From Chryseobacterium mucoviscidosis (lineage in GTDB: Bacteria > Bacteroidota > Bacteroidia > Flavobacteriales > Weeksellaceae): 64,000 bases of DNA. The position numbers and the translations under genes were made by a program. The DNA lies in the NCBI RefSeq assembly GCF_002177115.1, contig NZ_MVAG01000064.1:1-64000 (forward strand). The letters run 5' to 3'. The notes under the pieces were generated by a model, which saw nothing but the letters and a program-made list of their open reading frames with translations, did no database searches and was not told the origin of the DNA. Shown here one piece after another: positions 10,169 through 19,696 of the stretch (positions within the stretch are counted from its first letter, which is position 1; every line of letters starts with the position of its first letter).

Positions 10169-10201
10169 AAAAAAAAAGGAATCAGATCGATTCCTTTTTT
10201 T
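10169..10201. terminator. Bidirectional terminator between convergent genes
   Basis: An A run to 10177, then GGAATC (10178-10183), loop AGATC, GATTCC (10189-10194), then a T run to 10201. The stop codon of the minus-strand gene lies inside the hairpin. Confidence 0.85.
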
Positions 10202-10682
10202 GTTTCTGTTTCTGCAGCCATTCTTCATGTTTTTTTCTGAAAAAATCGTGCTTGTAATCCTGATTTCTTTTGGCAGCATCAATAGAATGTGAGGAATGGA
10301 TATCTTCATCTTCTTCTGCAAAATCTGCCAGTTTTTCATAGTAACAATGAAGCTGATCGAGTTCTTTTTCCGTTAAATCTTCAATATCCACAATTCTGTT
10401 GCTGGCTTTTTCATTCGCGGCGATCAGTTCATTTAATTTGATCTGAATGGCTTTCGAGTCTTTATTCTGTGCTTTCTGAATTAAAAATACCATCAGGAAT
10501 GTGATGATGGTTGTTCCGGTATTAATTACGAGCTGCCATGTTTCGGAATATTTAAAAATCGGTCCTGAAGCACCCCAGATAATAACGATTAAGGTTGCCC
10601 CGATGAAGGCGTAAGAACTTCCTGTAAATTTTGTTGCCCAGTCTGAAAATTTCTCGAAAAAACTTTTATCTGACTTATCCAT
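10182..10682 (-). CDS. Low-affinity iron permease family membrane protein
   Basis: 166 residues. Two hydrophobic helices (YAFIGATLIVIIWGASGPIF and LVINTGTTIITFLMVFLIQ) are followed by KAQNKDSKAIQIKLNELIAA, the pattern of the low-affinity iron permease family in bacteria. The remainder is a charged helical tail. Despite the family name, iron transport by the short bacterial members is not well established. Single gene, ending in the terminator shared with the 904-residue protein. Confidence 0.8.
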   Translation of the reverse strand: MDKSDKSFFEKFSDWATKFTGSSYAFIGATLIVIIWGASGPIFKYSETWQLVINTGTTIITFLMVFLIQKAQNKDSKAIQIKLNELIAANEKASNRIVDIEDLTEKELDQLHCYYEKLADFAEEDEDIHSSHSIDAAKRNQDYKHDFFRKKHEEWLQKQKQKKESI

Positions 10683-10812
10683 TTTCGTTGGTTTTAATGA
10701 GATTTAAGGCATCAAAAACTCCGCCGAAAAAGATGAGTTTGTGGATAATCAAAATGTTAAATTCAGTTACATTTTATACCTTGTTTCTAAAAACAAAATA
10801 TGACAATACATA

Positions 10813-10842
10813 AAAAATCCGCTCCCCGAAAGGAACGGATTT
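10813..10842 (-). terminator. Terminator of the str operon
   Basis: A 12-base stem with one mismatch (10813-10824 with 10831-10842; core AAAATCCG/CGGATTTT) around loop CCGAAA. Read on the minus strand it is followed by a U run, 29 bases after the rpsJ stop. Confidence 0.85.
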
Positions 10843-10870
10843 TATATAATCATTGCAAAGTATGCAATTA

Positions 10871-11176
10871 TCACACTTTAATTTCTACGTCAACTCCTGA
10901 AGGAAGTTCTAATTTCATTAGAGCATCAACAGTTTTAGAAGAAGAAGAGTAGATATCCATCAATCTCTTGTGAGCTGATAATTGGAACTGCTCTCTTGCT
11001 TTCTTGTTTACGTGCGGAGATCTCAACACTGTGAAGATTCTCTTGTTGGTTGGCAATGGAATTGGTCCGTTTACAACAGCACCAGTAGCCTTTACCGTTT
11101 TTACGATTTTCTCTGCAGATTTATCTACCAAGTTGTAATCGTAAGATTTAAGTTTTATTCTGATTCTTTGTGACAT
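10871..11176 (-). CDS. rpsJ: Ribosomal protein S10
   Basis: 101 residues, full length for S10, a 30S head protein and NusE antitermination factor. Signatures: [54 protein letters not shown] and a typical C-terminal beta strand. It follows fusA by 17 bases as last gene of the str operon; in Bacteroidota rpsJ often follows fusA directly, without tuf between them, as here. Confidence 0.99.
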   Translation of the reverse strand: MSQRIRIKLKSYDYNLVDKSAEKIVKTVKATGAVVNGPIPLPTNKRIFTVLRSPHVNKKAREQFQLSAHKRLMDIYSSSSKTVDALMKLELPSGVDVEIKV

Positions 11177-11193
11177 TTTAATCTAATTTAATA

Positions 11194-13311
11194 TTAACCT
11201 TTAGCCTTAGCGATTACTTCTTCAGCAACGTTTGTAGGAGCAGCTTCGTATTTCTCGAATTCCATAGAAGATGTTGCTCTACCTGAAGATAACGTTCTAA
11301 GAGAAGTTACATAACCAAACATTTCAGAAAGTGGAACGAAAGCCTTGATAACTTTAGCGTTGTTTCTGTCGTCCATACCGTTTACAGTACCTCTTCTTCT
11401 GTTAAGGTCACCTACGATATCACCCATGTACTCTTCAGGAGTTACTACTTCAAGCTTCATGATTGGTTCCATGATAACCGCTTTAGCAGCTCTACCAGAT
11501 TCTTTGAAACCTAGCTTCGCAGCCAATTCGAAAGATAACTGATCCGAGTCAACCTGGTGGTAAGATCCATCTTTCAATGTAATCTTCATAGATTCTACCT
11601 CAAATCCAGCTAAAGGACCGTTCTTCATTGCTTCTCTGAATCCTTTTTCAACTGAAGGAACAAATTCCTTAGGAATGTTACCTCCTTTAATTTCGTTGAT
11701 GAACTCAAGACCTGTTTTACCTTCGTCTGCAGGACCGATTTCGAATACGATATCTGCGAACTTACCTCTACCTCCAGACTGTTTTTTGTAAACTTCTCTG
11801 TGGTTAGCTTTTTGTGTAAGAGCTTCTTTGTATTCTACTTGCGGCTGACCTTGGTTAACCTCTACTTTGAACTCTCTTCTCATACGGTCTACGATGATAT
11901 CCAAGTGAAGCTCACCCATACCTGAGATAATAGTTTGTCCTGAAGCCTCGTCTGTCTTAACCTGGAACGTTGGATCTTCTTCAGCTAATTTAGCTAAAGC
12001 GTTACCCATTTTATCCTGGTCAGCTTTCGTTTTAGGTTCAACAGCGATACCGATTACCGGGTCTGGGAAGATCATCGATTCAAGAACGATTGGGTTCTTT
12101 TCATCAGATAATGTATCTCCTGTTTTAATATCTTTAAATCCTACAGCTGCACCGATATCTCCAGCCTCGATATACTCAACCGGATTTTGCTTGTTTGCGT
12201 GCATCTGATAGATTCTTGAGATTCTTTCTTTGTTACCAGATCTTGTGTTTAGTACATAAGAACCAGCATCCAATCTTCCTGAATAAGCTCTGAAGAATGC
12301 TAATCTACCTACGAATGGGTCAGTAGCAATTTTGAAAGCTAATGCAGCGAAAGGCTCCTCAACAGATGGTTTTCTTTCGATATCAGCGTCAGTTCTTGGA
12401 TCTGTTCCTTTGATATTATCCTTATCTAGTGGAGAAGGAAGATATTTACAAACAGCATCAAGCATGAACTGTACTCCTTTGTTTTTGAAAGAAGATCCAC
12501 AAGTCATTGGGATGATAGAAAGATCGATAGTCGCTTTTCTTAATGCTTCGTTGATTTCCTCTTCAGAAATTGAATCCGGATCTTCGAAGAATTTCTCCAT
12601 CAAAGTCTCATCATAATCCGCTACAGCTTCTACTAATTTCTCTCTATATTCAAGAACTTCATCCTTCATGTCTTCAGGAATCGGAACTACTTCATAAGTT
12701 GCTCCCTGTCCTGCTTCATCCCAGATGATCGCTCTGTTTTTAATTAAGTCTACAACTCCTTTGAAATCTTCTTCAGCACCGATTGGTAAAACGATTGGAA
12801 CTGCATTAGATCCTAACATTTCTTTTACTTGTTTTACAACGTTCAAGAAGTCAGCACCCTGTCTGTCCATTTTGTTTACGAATCCCATTCTCGCAACTTT
12901 ATAGTTGTCAGCAAGTCTCCAGTTTGTTTCAGACTGAGGCTCTACTCCATCTACTGCAGAGAATAAGAATACCAAACCGTCCAATACTCTCAAAGATCTG
13001 TTTACTTCTACAGTGAAGTCAACGTGTCCCGGTGTATCGATAATGTTGAAGTGGTAAGGTTTTGTTTCAGGTAATTTCTTACCTTGATCTGTTGGGAAAT
13101 TCCAGTTACAAGTAGTTGCAGCAGAAGTAATAGTAATACCTCTTTCTGCTTCCTGTTCCATCCAGTCCATTGTAGAAGCACCATCGTGAACCTCTCCAAT
13201 TTTGTGGTTTACACCTGTATAGAATAAAATCCTTTCTGTAGTGGTAGTCTTACCTGCATCAATGTGAGCAGCAATACCAATATTTCTTGTAAATTTAAGA
13301 TCTCTTCCCAT
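11194..13311 (-). CDS. fusA: Translation elongation factor G
   Basis: 705-residue GTPase that drives ribosomal translocation. G motifs are intact: [15 protein letters not shown] (G1), [11 protein letters not shown] (G2), DTPGHVDF (G3), NKMDRQGAD (G4). Domains II-V follow, including [16 protein letters not shown] and [19 protein letters not shown]. It lies six bases after rpsG, within the conserved str operon order. Confidence 0.99.
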   Translation of the reverse strand: MGRDLKFTRNIGIAAHIDAGKTTTTERILFYTGVNHKIGEVHDGASTMDWMEQEAERGITITSAATTCNWNFPTDQGKKLPETKPYHFNIIDTPGHVDFTVEVNRSLRVLDGLVFLFSAVDGVEPQSETNWRLADNYKVARMGFVNKMDRQGADFLNVVKQVKEMLGSNAVPIVLPIGAEEDFKGVVDLIKNRAIIWDEAGQGATYEVVPIPEDMKDEVLEYREKLVEAVADYDETLMEKFFEDPDSISEEEINEALRKATIDLSIIPMTCGSSFKNKGVQFMLDAVCKYLPSPLDKDNIKGTDPRTDADIERKPSVEEPFAALAFKIATDPFVGRLAFFRAYSGRLDAGSYVLNTRSGNKERISRIYQMHANKQNPVEYIEAGDIGAAVGFKDIKTGDTLSDEKNPIVLESMIFPDPVIGIAVEPKTKADQDKMGNALAKLAEEDPTFQVKTDEASGQTIISGMGELHLDIIVDRMRREFKVEVNQGQPQVEYKEALTQKANHREVYKKQSGGRGKFADIVFEIGPADEGKTGLEFINEIKGGNIPKEFVPSVEKGFREAMKNGPLAGFEVESMKITLKDGSYHQVDSDQLSFELAAKLGFKESGRAAKAVIMEPIMKLEVVTPEEYMGDIVGDLNRRRGTVNGMDDRNNAKVIKAFVPLSEMFGYVTSLRTLSSGRATSSMEFEKYEAAPTNVAEEVIAKAKG

Positions 13312-13317
13312 TTCAGA

Positions 13318-13794
13318 TTAGAATTTGAAGTGTGAGAAAGCTTTGTTTGCTTCCGCCATTTTGTGAGTATCTGTTTTCTTTTTGAAAGCAGCACCTTCTT
13401 CTCTTGAAGCAGCTACTACCTCATTAGCTAATTTCAAAGCCATAGACTTATCATTTCTCTTTTTAGAGTAGCTAATTAACCATTTCATTGCCATAGAAAT
13501 TTTTCTATCTGCTCTGATTGGCATTGGGATCTGGAAGTTAGCTCCACCTACTCTTCTAGAACGTACTTCTACGTGAGGCATAACATTTGTTAATGCATCT
13601 TTCCAGATTTCAAGGGCTGTTTTTTCAGAATCTCCTTTTTTAGTTTCTACGATATCCAACGCATCATAGAAAATTTTAAATGCGATTGACTTCTTACCGT
13701 CAAGCATTAAATTGTTTACGAATCTCGTTACCAACTGATCATTAAATTTTGGATCTGGTAACAACGGTCTTTTTTTCGCTTTCGTCTTTCTCAT
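13318..13794 (-). CDS. rpsG: Ribosomal protein S7
   Basis: 158 residues. S7 nucleates assembly of the 30S head by binding 16S rRNA. It begins [17 protein letters not shown] and carries the family pattern [18 protein letters not shown]. Located between rpsL (23-base gap) and fusA. Confidence 0.99.
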   Translation of the reverse strand: MRKTKAKKRPLLPDPKFNDQLVTRFVNNLMLDGKKSIAFKIFYDALDIVETKKGDSEKTALEIWKDALTNVMPHVEVRSRRVGGANFQIPMPIRADRKISMAMKWLISYSKKRNDKSMALKLANEVVAASREEGAAFKKKTDTHKMAEANKAFSHFKF

Positions 13795-13817
13795 TGTTTC
13801 TGTACCTTATTTAATGA

Positions 13818-14231
13818 TTATTTTTTCTTTCCTTTTGCTGGTGCAGCTGGTGCCTGACCTGGTTTAGGTCTCTTAGCTCCGTACTTCGATCTTCTCTGCG
13901 TTCTTCCATTTACACCTGCAGTGTCTAATGCACCTCTTACGATGTGGTAACGTACTCCCGGTAGGTCTTTCACCCTTCCGCCTCTAACCAATACTATCGA
14001 GTGCTCCTGAAGATTGTGTCCTTCGCCCGGGATATAGGCATTCACTTCTTTACCGTTAGAAAGTCTTACCCTTGCAACTTTTCTTAGTGCAGAGTTAGGT
14101 TTCTTAGGTGTAGTAGTATATACTCTCGTACATACACCACGTCTTTGTGGACAAGAATCTAGGGCAGCCGATTTGCTCTTCTTGGCAAGCGTGGCTCTTC
14201 CTTTTCTTACTAATTGTTGAATAGTAGGCAT
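13818..14231 (-). CDS. rpsL: Ribosomal protein S12
   Basis: 137 residues, a decoding-centre protein. The streptomycin-relevant segments are present: [20 protein letters not shown] and [14 protein letters not shown]. Lys is present at the classic resistance site in PKKPNS, so no resistance substitution is visible there. The C-terminus is extended with an Ala/Pro/Lys tail. First gene of the str operon. Confidence 0.99.
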   Translation of the reverse strand: MPTIQQLVRKGRATLAKKSKSAALDSCPQRRGVCTRVYTTTPKKPNSALRKVARVRLSNGKEVNAYIPGEGHNLQEHSIVLVRGGRVKDLPGVRYHIVRGALDTAGVNGRTQRRSKYGAKRPKPGQAPAAPAKGKKK

Positions 14232-14255
14232 TTAATTGCTTTTTATTTTAGGGTG

Positions 14256-14285
14256 CAAAAATAGTAATATTTTTTTAATTAACAA
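14256..14285 (-). promoter_or_regulatory. str operon promoter
   Basis: Read on the minus strand: TTG (14285-14283), 19 bases, TATTTTTG (14263-14256), a full match to TTG-N19-TAnnTTTG, 24 bases before the rpsL ATG. Confidence 0.85.
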
Positions 14286-14334
14286 GCAGTTATATAGAAA
14301 TAATATTTTTATTTAAAATTTAATTAACAGATAC

Positions 14335-15942
14335 TTACGGTTTATCAACAATTGTAACACGAACATTTCTGTTCCAGTGAAAATCTTTGATATTATTTTT
14401 AAGTTCTTCCAGATTATTACCATTAACAGAATAAACGGACACCTTATCTTTTGCTACCGTAATGGGATTACTGATCTTGAGTTCGGCTACCTTTGTCCAG
14501 TTTTTGGGGATGTAAGTTTGAAGCCATGCTTCGTAAATGATGGCAATATCATAATTATTTACAGTAGTATATTTTGTTAGAAAACTTTGAAACTGAGAAT
14601 CTGCATGCCTTTTATTTTCATTAAAGACAATTGTTTCCTTCGAACCTAAACCCGCTATATCAAGCAAATGAATATCTGTATAATAAGTAACAGCTCCAAT
14701 ATCATTGGCAACAACTTTTGATTTATTATAGTAGGTGTGCAGAAATCTAGCAGACTGAATTTGCTGTTCATAAATATTTTTGCCCCCGTCAATCAGCATT
14801 TTGTGAGCGAAGGAAAATTTATATACCAATAGAAAAATATTTACCAAGATAAATCCTGAAATAATTAATTCCTTTTTAATGTAAGTCCTGAAATTTTCAA
14901 ATAAGCCCTTAAGTTTTGGAATCAGAGCCATGGAAAAACCCGTAAGAATATAAGCTTCATACCTGAACATTCCTTTCAGATCAGCAAACATAGAGTGACA
15001 GATCATTAGCAAAGAAATAACAATCAGTAAAAAATGATCTTTAACTATTTGTTGAAAGTTCTTTGTTCTAAAATCTCTAATCATTAAAATCAGACAAATC
15101 ATAATAGGAAAGAGCCCAATTTTATAAAAGCTCACATTTAACAAAAAATTATCAAGAAAAATAGTTTTCAACTGATTCGGAAAATGGGAATCAAAAGTAA
15201 ACCTCGTTCCTTTCACAATTACTGAATTCGGAAATAAATAACCATCATGCTGAAAATTAAAATAACAAAACAGTACAATCGGGATAAAACCTACCAGCAA
15301 AATCAAGAATACATTCTTCCATTTTTTAATTAAAAAAAACAGAAAAGCAAGAATTACAAAATAAAACATACTTTCAAAACGTACCAACCCCATCAATAAT
15401 AAGGTGAGATAAAATCCAAAAACAGAATATTTGTTTTTAAAATTTGAAAGACAGAAAATATTTACCACAAATAAAAAAACATGAAAAACATGCTCCATTC
15501 CGGATAAAACCTGCAAATGCATTACAGAAAAGAAAAGGATAAAAAGCACTGAAAGCACGATATTTTTTGCCGTATTGAAAACGCCCGAAAAATATTTATT
15601 CAGAAAATAAACCGTTCCGACTCCAAAAAAAATATTTACCCATAGCGAAAGGAGATCATTATTTCCTGAAACTTTTATTAAAACACTTAAAATATAGGTA
15701 AATAAAGGAGAAGAAGAAGTTGAAGAAAATTTATATTTCGTAACTCCCCAAACATCATACAGCGCAAAATTTTTAGCCATTGCCAAATGAATATACGCAT
15801 CATCTATCATATATATATAATGTCCGTCGGTTTTTGACAAGGATATCAAAAAATAAGCTGCACATACAGCAGCAAAAAAAAGAAGAGAGATAATAAAACT
15901 TTTCAAATTAACTTTTGACGAAGCTTGCATATTTAAATTCAT
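14335..15942 (-). CDS. Polytopic membrane protein, GT-C glycosyltransferase-like
   Basis: Around 535 residues with at least ten hydrophobic segments. After the first membrane helix (FIISLLFFAAVCAAYFLISL) comes MIDDAYIHLAMAKNFA, the acidic DD motif in the first outer loop that marks GT-C enzymes using polyprenyl-linked sugars. A soluble C-terminal part (KVVANDIGAVTYYTDIHLLDI) resembles the periplasmic tail of such proteins. The longest frame starts at 15972, but a -7 box at 15961-15954 makes 15942 (MNLNMQ) or 15930 the likely start. Substrate unknown; no glycan cluster lies nearby. Confidence 0.65.
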   Translation of the reverse strand: MNLNMQASSKVNLKSFIISLLFFAAVCAAYFLISLSKTDGHYIYMIDDAYIHLAMAKNFALYDVWGVTKYKFSSTSSSPLFTYILSVLIKVSGNNDLLSLWVNIFFGVGTVYFLNKYFSGVFNTAKNIVLSVLFILFFSVMHLQVLSGMEHVFHVFLFVVNIFCLSNFKNKYSVFGFYLTLLLMGLVRFESMFYFVILAFLFFLIKKWKNVFLILLVGFIPIVLFCYFNFQHDGYLFPNSVIVKGTRFTFDSHFPNQLKTIFLDNFLLNVSFYKIGLFPIMICLILMIRDFRTKNFQQIVKDHFLLIVISLLMICHSMFADLKGMFRYEAYILTGFSMALIPKLKGLFENFRTYIKKELIISGFILVNIFLLVYKFSFAHKMLIDGGKNIYEQQIQSARFLHTYYNKSKVVANDIGAVTYYTDIHLLDIAGLGSKETIVFNENKRHADSQFQSFLTKYTTVNNYDIAIIYEAWLQTYIPKNWTKVAELKISNPITVAKDKVSVYSVNGNNLEELKNNIKDFHWNRNVRVTIVDKP

Positions 15943-15953
15943 TCTAAAAATAT

Positions 15954-15961
15954 CAAAGATA
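15954..15961 (-). promoter_or_regulatory. -7 box of the GT-C-like gene
   Basis: Minus strand TATCTTTG (15961-15954) matches TAnnTTTG. It overlaps the first codons of the longest frame and so argues for a start at 15942 or 15930. Confidence 0.55.
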
Positions 15962-16041
15962 AGTATCATCAATCACGAAACCGCATTTTCGGCACAATAT
16001 TTACATAATATTGTTACAGAAAAATAAACTACAATAGAGAT

Positions 16042-16518
16042 ATGAAAAACGCCAACATTATCGGTCTTAAAGAAACCGACTGCAAAAAGATTTCAGAAAA
16101 ATTAAATATTCTTTTAGCTAACTATTCCGTATTTTATCAGAATACAAGAGGCTCTCACTGGAATATTAAAGGAGATCAGTTCTTTACGCTTCACCCAAAA
16201 TTTGAAGAGCTTTATAATAGTCTTGTTTTAAAGATTGATGAAATTGCAGAAAGAATTTTAACATTGGGTGCTACACCGGCTCACAATTATTCAGATTACC
16301 TTAAAGTGTCAACCATAAAAGAAAGCGTGGAAGTAAGCGATGCTACAAAAAGTGTTGAAAACATTTTAAATTCATTTAAAGTAGTTATCGATCTTCAGAG
16401 AGAACTTTTGGATATGACGGAAAAAGCAGGAGACGAAGGAACCAACTCGCAAATGAGCGACTACATTACAGAACAGGAAAAAGAAGTATGGATGTACAAC
16501 TCTTATCTTGGAAAGTAA
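16042..16518 (+). CDS. dps: Dps/ferritin-like DNA-protection protein
   Basis: 158 residues. Dps proteins form 12-subunit shells that oxidise and store iron and shield DNA from peroxide. The ferroxidase signature is visible: NTRGSHWNIKGDQFFTLHPKFEELY and, further on, KIDEIAERILTLGATPAHNYSDYL. The C-terminal helix includes QRELLDMTEKAGDEGTNSQM. Monocistronic: divergent from the GT-C-like gene and ended by a hairpin. Confidence 0.93.
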   Translation: MKNANIIGLKETDCKKISEKLNILLANYSVFYQNTRGSHWNIKGDQFFTLHPKFEELYNSLVLKIDEIAERILTLGATPAHNYSDYLKVSTIKESVEVSDATKSVENILNSFKVVIDLQRELLDMTEKAGDEGTNSQMSDYITEQEKEVWMYNSYLGK

Positions 16519-16547
16519 AGAAAGAAAAAATATCCGGAAAATTAAAA

Positions 16548-16580
16548 AAAATCACCTTACATTTAGGTGATTTTATTTTT
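16548..16580 (+). terminator. Terminator after dps
   Basis: AAAATCACCT (16548-16557), loop TACATTT, AGGTGATTTT (16565-16574), followed by more T residues. Confidence 0.85.
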
Positions 16581-16586
16581 AATAAC

Positions 16587-16594
16587 TATATTTG
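16587..16594 (+). promoter_or_regulatory. -7 box of pncB
   Basis: TATATTTG matches TAnnTTTG. It overlaps the TTG at 16592 that opens the longest pncB frame, so translation must begin downstream, at the ATG at 16613. Confidence 0.65.
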
Positions 16595-16612
16595 CGTATA
16601 AATTACACAATT

Positions 16613-17791
16613 ATGCACAACGTACGATTAAACTCCATTTTAGATAACGACTTTTATAAAATAACCATGCAGAATGCAGTAGTAAAATTATTCCCAGGTT
16701 CTGTGGTAAAATATGAATTCATCAACCGCGGAAAACACCAGTTTCCGGAAGGCTTTGACGCTGCTTTAAGAGAAGCCGTTGATAAGATGGCTGAACTGAA
16801 GCTGACGAAAGACGAAAAAAAGTTCATGGCAAGAACCTGCCCTTATATTGATCTTCCCTATCTTGATTTCCTTGAAGGTTATCATTATGATCCTTCCGAA
16901 GTTAAAATTCATCAGGAAGGAAACGATCTTTCCGTAACCGTTGAGGGATTATGGTACCGAACGATACTTTGGGAAGTCCCATTATTAGCTCTTATCAGCG
17001 AGCTTCACTACGAAATGAACCACATGGAAAGAGACTCCAATGAAGTGGTGATGAACAAAACACTGGAAAAAGCTGAAACACTGGCAAAACTGGGCGTTAA
17101 TTTCGCGGAATTCGGAACCCGAAGAAGACACTCTCATAAAGTTCAGAATCTGGTTATGGAAGCTTTAACACAAAAGAAAGAGTCTACATTCATCGGTTCT
17201 TCCAATGTGCATTTCGCCATGAAGTATGGTGTAAAACCTATCGGAACCCACGCTCACGAATGGTTTATGTTCCACGCTGCGGAATATGGTTTCAAAATGG
17301 CAAACGAACTGGCTCTGGAACATTGGGTGGATGTTTACCGTGGAGATTTGGGAGTTGCTCTTTCAGATACCTACACAACAGATGTTTTCTTTCAGCAGTT
17401 TGATAAAAAGTTTGCGAAACTTTTCGACGGTGTTCGTCACGACAGCGGCGATCCTCTGGAATTCGCAGATAAAACCATTGCTCATTATGAAAGACACGGC
17501 ATTAATCCGTTATTCAAATATATTATTTTTTCAGATGGTTTAAATCTTGAGAAAGTAGAAGAAATCACCAATTACTGCAAAGGAAAAATCGGAGTATCTT
17601 TCGGAATAGGAACCAATCTTACCAATGATGTCGGCTTAAAACCGATGAATATCGTCATGAAACTTATCGGTGTTCAGGCTCCGAACAAAGAATGGATTCC
17701 AACTGTAAAATTATCCGATGAACACGGAAAATACACCGGAGATCCTAAAATGATTGAACTGGCTAAAGAATTTTTAAGAATAAAAGAGTAA
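16613..17791 (+). CDS. pncB: Nicotinate phosphoribosyltransferase
   Basis: 392 residues from the ATG at 16613 (MHNVRLNSILDNDFYKITMQ). Joins nicotinate and PRPP to give nicotinate mononucleotide in NAD salvage. Family motifs: EFGTRRRHSHKVQNLVMEAL (catalytic His loop), FIGSSNVHFAMKYGVKPIGTHAHEWFM given here only as its ends FIGSSN and THAHEWFM, and VRHDSGDPLEFADK. The C-terminus has GIGTNLTNDVG, the phosphate-binding loop. The next gene begins five bases after the stop, but a functional link is not obvious. Confidence 0.96.
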   Translation: MHNVRLNSILDNDFYKITMQNAVVKLFPGSVVKYEFINRGKHQFPEGFDAALREAVDKMAELKLTKDEKKFMARTCPYIDLPYLDFLEGYHYDPSEVKIHQEGNDLSVTVEGLWYRTILWEVPLLALISELHYEMNHMERDSNEVVMNKTLEKAETLAKLGVNFAEFGTRRRHSHKVQNLVMEALTQKKESTFIGSSNVHFAMKYGVKPIGTHAHEWFMFHAAEYGFKMANELALEHWVDVYRGDLGVALSDTYTTDVFFQQFDKKFAKLFDGVRHDSGDPLEFADKTIAHYERHGINPLFKYIIFSDGLNLEKVEEITNYCKGKIGVSFGIGTNLTNDVGLKPMNIVMKLIGVQAPNKEWIPTVKLSDEHGKYTGDPKMIELAKEFLRIKE

Positions 17792-17795
17792 TACG

Positions 17796-18308
17796 ATGAG
17801 AAAATTTTCATTGCTGATAGGTTTGTCTCTATTTCTTTCTTCATGTGTCATTACAAAAGGGAAAGACGGACAACCTGGAAAAGCTGGAAAAAACGCTTCT
17901 AACACAAGCTCCAAAAATACATTTAATCAAGAACTGGCTACAGAACTGGGAGCCGATAAATACGGAATGAAGCCGTACGTAATCGTAATGCTAACAACAG
18001 GAACTACAAAAATTGAAGACAAGACAAAAATGGCTGAGTTAATGAAAGAACATTTAGCCAATATCGGAAAACTTGCTAAAGAAGGAAAAGTTGTAGTGGC
18101 AGGTCCGTTCACCTCAGATAACAAACAAAATTTTGAAGGGATGTTCATCTTCAATACAAAATCCAAAGAAGAAGCAGAATCATGGGTAAAAACAGATCCC
18201 GCTGTAAAAGCAGGAGTCTTCGGATATGAAATCTTCCCATGGTACGGATCGGCAGCTCTGCCTTTATACCTGAAGCACCATGAGGAAATTGCGAAAGAAA
18301 ATCCTTAA
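17796..18308 (+). CDS. Lipoprotein with a YciI-like domain
   Basis: 170 residues with lipoprotein signal LSLFLSSC (Cys17). A short collagen-like run GKDGQPGKAGKN follows the anchor as a linker. Residues about 55-160 look like a YCII/YciI ferredoxin-fold domain (YVIVMLTTGTTKIEDKTKMAE, HLANIGKLAKEGKVVVAGPF, FIFNTKSKEEAESWVKTDPA). YciI domains are usually cytoplasmic, so an exported lipid-anchored version is unusual. Close behind pncB and ahead of another small lipoprotein. Confidence 0.75.
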   Translation: MRKFSLLIGLSLFLSSCVITKGKDGQPGKAGKNASNTSSKNTFNQELATELGADKYGMKPYVIVMLTTGTTKIEDKTKMAELMKEHLANIGKLAKEGKVVVAGPFTSDNKQNFEGMFIFNTKSKEEAESWVKTDPAVKAGVFGYEIFPWYGSAALPLYLKHHEEIAKENP

Positions 18309-18320
18309 TTACTCAGGTCA

Positions 18321-18563
18321 ATGAGAAAACTATCTTATGTTTTATTGTTACTATCATTAATCAACTGCAAGAATAAATCTTCCGTATTTGAAGTAAAAAT
18401 AAATCATGTTTCAAAAAATATTATTGATGAACTTAAGCATTTAAAAGCAGACAACCATCTCAAATTATATTTCCAACATCCCCAAAAAGGAATTTTGGAA
18501 ATAAGAGACAATAAGATTCAATTAACTTACTATGAAATAAAAAACTGGCTGTCAAAATTATGA
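18321..18563 (+). CDS. Small lipoprotein of unknown function
   Basis: 80 residues with signal MRKLSYVLLLLSLINC (Cys16 lipobox). The mature part is a single short domain (VFEVKINHVSKNIIDELKHL) without recognised motifs. It lies 12 bases after the YciI-like lipoprotein, so the two are probably co-transcribed; its stop codon falls inside the terminator stem. Confidence 0.65.
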   Translation: MRKLSYVLLLLSLINCKNKSSVFEVKINHVSKNIIDELKHLKADNHLKLYFQHPQKGILEIRDNKIQLTYYEIKNWLSKL

Positions 18564-18576
18564 CAGCCTGTTTTTT
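18539..18576. terminator. Bidirectional terminator
   Basis: GGCTGTCA (18547-18554) pairs perfectly with TGACAGCC (18561-18568); the stem continues past one T-T mismatch as AAAAAAC/GTTTTTT. A/T runs on both sides let it serve the + lipoprotein gene and the minus-strand leader peptide. Confidence 0.9.
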
Positions 18577-18750
18577 CTAATAATCAATGCAAATATAAGG
18601 TTTACGCGCAAGTACACAACAATAAGGATTACTGCAGAAGGTATATCCCGGATTACAGACTCCGTATTCTAAAGGAACTTGGCAGTTTTCATAAAGCCCT
18701 CCTGAAATTGTTTTCAGCTCTTTTCGGTTTAAAGATTTTAAATTTTTCAT
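18577..18750 (-). CDS. Double-glycine leader, bacteriocin-like peptide
   Basis: A 57-residue frame. It begins MKNLKSLNRKELKTISGG, a double-glycine leader of the kind seen in Chryseobacterium 'bacteriocin-like' peptides. The 39-residue core has six cysteines (NCQVP, GVCNPGY, TFCSNPYCCV, YICIDY), enough for three disulfides or thioethers. Double-glycine leaders are normally cut by a C39-peptidase ABC exporter; none lies nearby, so processing must be in trans. ATG at 18750, stop at 18577-18579, right against the bidirectional terminator. Function as toxin, signal or other secreted peptide is unknown. Confidence 0.8.
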   Translation of the reverse strand: MKNLKSLNRKELKTISGGLYENCQVPLEYGVCNPGYTFCSNPYCCVLARKPYICIDY

Positions 18751-18891
18751 AGTATTTTGTTTATTTTGCTCCTACTCTTAAGATTTTCGGACACCTCTTT
18801 AATAATTCCTTTTATAGAGATTTAAATATACAAAATATTTTAATTAAAAACTTTTGACTGGTTTTCTTATCTTTATAAAAAACAAAACATC

Positions 18892-19647
18892 ATGAAAACC
18901 ATAGAAGAAGTCCTGAAAAAATTAGACGCAATCATCATCTGGGCGAAAGAAAATCAAAGTCCGGTCGGATATTTTGCCTGCACCTACAGAATTATGACAG
19001 CACAGGTTCTGAAAGGAATTCAACAGAAAAAATTTGAAGACAATCCGAGAATGACTGTACTGGATATTGCTTTTGCCACACGTTATCTTGAAGCGTGGGA
19101 AGCTTATTCGAAAGGACAAAAATGCACCAACTCATGGTTTTTAGCTTTTGAAGCCGCAAAAAACAAAAATCTGCTCATCTTACAGCATATTTTCTTAGGC
19201 ATGAATGCTCACATCAATCTCGATTTAGGAATTTCCGCTGCTTCCATTATGCCTTATCGAAAAATAAATCCGCTGAAAAAAGATTTCGAAAACATCAACA
19301 ATGTGATTGCCTCCATTAACCAGAAAGTTCAGGATTCTTTAAACAAGATTTGTTATCCAGTAGAATTAATTGATAAGCTTTCGAACGGAAAAGACAACGT
19401 TATTTTGGACTTTGCCATTTCAAAAGCAAGAGATACTTCATGGGCAACTGCCGTTATCGCGTCAAATACGCCAAATTTCCTACGCGAGAACGTGATCGGA
19501 ATTGTTGATTATGCCGCAGCAAAAGTTGCCACCCAAATTTTGAATCCTAAAATCCTCACTCCTTCTTTATTAAAGGAATTGAAAAAATGCGAGAGCAATG
19601 ACGTGGTAAAAAACATAGAAATTCTGGCTTCCACCAAAAATGTTTAA
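18892..19647 (+). CDS. Cytoplasmic protein, probable DUF5995 family
   Basis: 251 residues, no signal peptide. Features I associate with DUF5995: YFACTYRIMTAQVLKGIQQ near the start, WFLAFEAAKNKNLLILQHIF, and GMNAHINLDLGISAA with a conserved His/Asp. The mostly helical chain and the HxNxDLG pattern hint at a metal site, but no activity is established. Monocistronic, convergent with the SGNH hydrolase gene. Confidence 0.65.
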   Translation: MKTIEEVLKKLDAIIIWAKENQSPVGYFACTYRIMTAQVLKGIQQKKFEDNPRMTVLDIAFATRYLEAWEAYSKGQKCTNSWFLAFEAAKNKNLLILQHIFLGMNAHINLDLGISAASIMPYRKINPLKKDFENINNVIASINQKVQDSLNKICYPVELIDKLSNGKDNVILDFAISKARDTSWATAVIASNTPNFLRENVIGIVDYAAAKVATQILNPKILTPSLLKELKKCESNDVVKNIEILASTKNV

Positions 19648-19696
19648 GTTTCTTATGTAACCTTACAATTAATTTAATCCGACCCAAGTAAGACTC

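Noticed and set aside
16592..16612. TTG start of pncB
   Set aside because: Overlaps the -7 box; the family N-terminus begins at the ATG at 16613.
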